From NCBI GenBank assembly GCA_013152195.1, contig JAADGU010000144.1:1-24194 (forward strand): 24,194 bases of DNA, written 5' to 3'. This document shows, piece by piece, positions 22,935-24,194 of this stretch. The stretch is from Nitrospirota bacterium. GTDB lineage: Bacteria; Nitrospirota; Thermodesulfovibrionia; Thermodesulfovibrionales; JdFR-85. Both the position numbers and the translations under genes were made by a program. The notes below the pieces were generated by a model. It saw nothing but the letters and a program-made list of their open reading frames with translations, made no database searches and was not told the DNA's origin. Position 1 is the first letter of the stretch, and each line of letters opens with the position of its first letter.

Positions 22935-23996
22935 TTACCACTTAAATGTGGCAGCCATCCTCCATGTTTCACGTGCAAATGTAAAGTCATCAACATGCTG
23001 CAGCGTGAACTCAAGGCCTGTTATCTTAAAGAACTTCTCCCATCCGATCCTCTCAACCCACTCTCCGACTCTCTCATGCTTCCTTGCACCAGACTCATAG
23101 GTCTCGAGTATCTCGCAACTGTCTCATTCCACCTTGGTGGGGTGTTGGGGAGCCAGGGAATTGCGAGCTTTGAAAACTTCGGATTACTTCTCAGGTTTGA
23201 GACCTTGCCGCCTATAACGATTGCAATACCGTCGTTCTTGGGATCGGCAATCGGCATGGCAGGACAGACAGAGTAGCAGTTACCACAATACATGCACTTT
23301 TCCAGCTTTATCTTCACGCTCTTCTTCTGTGGATGGGCTGATTGCGCTTGTAGGACATGAAGCAATAGTGGAAGGAATCTCACACATGTTCTTTATCCTG
23401 TCATGCTCAATCCTCGGCGGAGTCTTGTGCACACCGACGAGTGCTATGTCCGAGCAGTGAACGGCACCACACATGTTAACGCAACAGGCCACTGCGAGTC
23501 TGACCTTGTTGGGAAGGGTCCTCGTGGTAAAGTAATCACCGAGATCATCCATCAGGGCCTTAACAAGTCCGGAAGCGTCTGTTGCTGCTGAGTGACAGTG
23601 CACCCAACCCTGTGTGTGGACAACGTTACTTATCCTGGGTCCGATACCACCTATCAGAAAATCTTTATCAGTAAGTGCCTTCATCAGCGGTTCTACCTTG
23701 GACTCGGCATCCACCATAAACTCAACATTGTTTCTTGTGGTAAAACGGAGATGGCCATCACAATGTGCATCTGCAATGTCACACATATCCTTTATTGTGT
23801 CAGTGGAGAGCAATCTTGGAGATGCAACCCTGACCGTCCATATCTTGTCTCCGCTTTCAGCAACATGAACCATATGCCCGGGGCCTAACTGCTCATGATA
23901 TTTCCACTGCCCGTAATTCTTCTTTATCACAGGGGGCAAAAACTGCTCATAATGCGGTGGTCCAATGTCTGTTTGTCTCTGTGGTAATTCTGACAT
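22935..23996 (-). CDS. dsrB: DsrB, beta subunit of dissimilatory sulfite reductase (two frameshifts)
   Basis: About 354 aa when corrected, normal for DsrB. Frames: 23996 to about 23336 (MSELPQRQTDIGPPHYEQFLPP ... PTSAISP), then HPQKKSVKIKLEKCMYCGNC to about 23115 (ending RWNETVA), then EILETYESGARKHERVGEW to the TAA at 22935 (ending TFKW). Two bases are missing at about 23333-23338 and one at 23113-23117. Siroheme-cluster Cys region VACCVNMCGAVHCSDIA, ferredoxin cluster CMYCGNCYSVCP, FFKITGLEFTLQHVDDF tail. With DsrA it makes the alpha2beta2 enzyme that reduces sulfite to DsrC trisulfide/sulfide. AAGGAGG is before ATG 23996. It follows dsrA by 63 bases. Confidence 0.94.
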
Positions 23997-24059
23997 AACA
24001 ACCTCCTTGATTATAGTTTATTATTTTTGTTACTTTTAATTCTTTTTTATACTTCAGCT

Positions 24060-24194
24060 TTACTTCTCTATATCCTCTTCAGACCAGAAGAAGAACGGAT
24101 CCCTTCTTGGCTCCTTGACCATTGCAGGCTGTGGCTTAAGCCCGACTTCCTTCAGGAAGGTCGTGAAGCTCAGTCTCTCAATCAGCTCTCCAAT
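24060..24194 (-). CDS. dsrA: DsrA, alpha subunit of dissimilatory sulfite reductase (3' end only)
   Basis: The last 44 codons of dsrA, cut by the window edge. The tail IGELIERLSFTTFLKEVGLK and MVKEPRRDPFFFWSEEDIEK matches the DsrA C-terminus (the usual end is PQMV-EPR-NPFVFW-EED). It is directly upstream of dsrB, as in all known dsrAB operons. No catalytic residues fall in this piece. The promoter is outside the window. Confidence 0.9.
   Translation of the reverse strand: MGELIERLSFTTFLKEVGLKPQPAMVKEPRRDPFFFWSEEDIEK

Noticed and set aside
1..24194. tRNA, rRNA, riboswitch, phage or transposase genes
   Set aside because: None was seen on either strand by eye; a covariance-model search would be needed to exclude small RNAs.

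Overview
The window reads as a chromosomal piece of a sulfite-reducing bacterium. It carries the 3' end of dsrA, then dsrB, dsrD, cbiA/dsrN, dsrC, the membrane complex genes dsrMKJOP, a small ferredoxin gene, and a separate sulfur-relay operon dsrH-dsrE-dsrF plus tusA. Presence of dsrD points to the reductive type of dissimilatory sulfite reductase. Gene content and style fit a Nitrospirota (Thermodesulfovibrionia-like) or deltaproteobacterial-grade sulfate/sulfur reducer. The lineage is inferred from gene content only; no marker gene here fixes it.

Layout. (1) 35-3077, + strand: sugar-nucleotide epimerase, pyrE, PHP-domain phosphoesterase and a membrane-anchored TPR protein, tightly packed. 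(2) 3091-3262: a palindromic repeat element whose second copy lies in opposite orientation at 10653-10772. (3) 3345-4806, - strand: MltD-like lytic transglycosylase with two LysM repeats. (4) 4994-7755, + strand: the c-di-AMP/cell-wall operon cdaA-cdaR-glmM with 4-base stop/start overlaps, followed by comEC. (5) 10099-11482: a small lipoprotein-like or membrane-anchored unknown and a flavoredoxin-type flavin reductase. (6) 11579-13128, + strand: a promoter, dsrH-dsrE-dsrF, a hairpin, and tusA, closed by a bidirectional terminator. (7) 13225-24194, all on the - strand and read right to left: dsrA(end)-dsrB-dsrD-cbiA-HEAT protein-zinc-ribbon protein-dsrC-RsbRD_N protein-dsrM-K-J-O-P-ferredoxin.

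How it works together. DsrAB reduces sulfite at an amidated siroheme (CbiA/DsrN is the presumed amidase) and loads sulfur onto the C-terminal cysteines of DsrC as a trisulfide. DsrD stimulates DsrAB. DsrMKJOP links the quinone pool and periplasm to reduction of the DsrC trisulfide. DsrEFH and TusA are sulfur carriers, normally a signature of sulfur oxidizers, so finding them beside a dsrD-containing operon suggests reversible or disproportionating sulfur metabolism, or use in sulfur trafficking. Three poorly understood genes (HEAT-repeat, zinc-ribbon, RsbRD_N) sit inside the dsr block.

Sequence quality. Eight reading-frame breaks, each explained by loss of one or two bases, interrupt six otherwise well-conserved genes (PHP gene, mltD twice, cdaA, dsrM, dsrK, dsrB twice). 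Their number and uniform direction suggest indel errors in the assembly rather than gene decay. I give these genes their full, frame-corrected extents. The window also holds several unrelated palindromic repeat families, one of them sitting in-frame inside cbiA.
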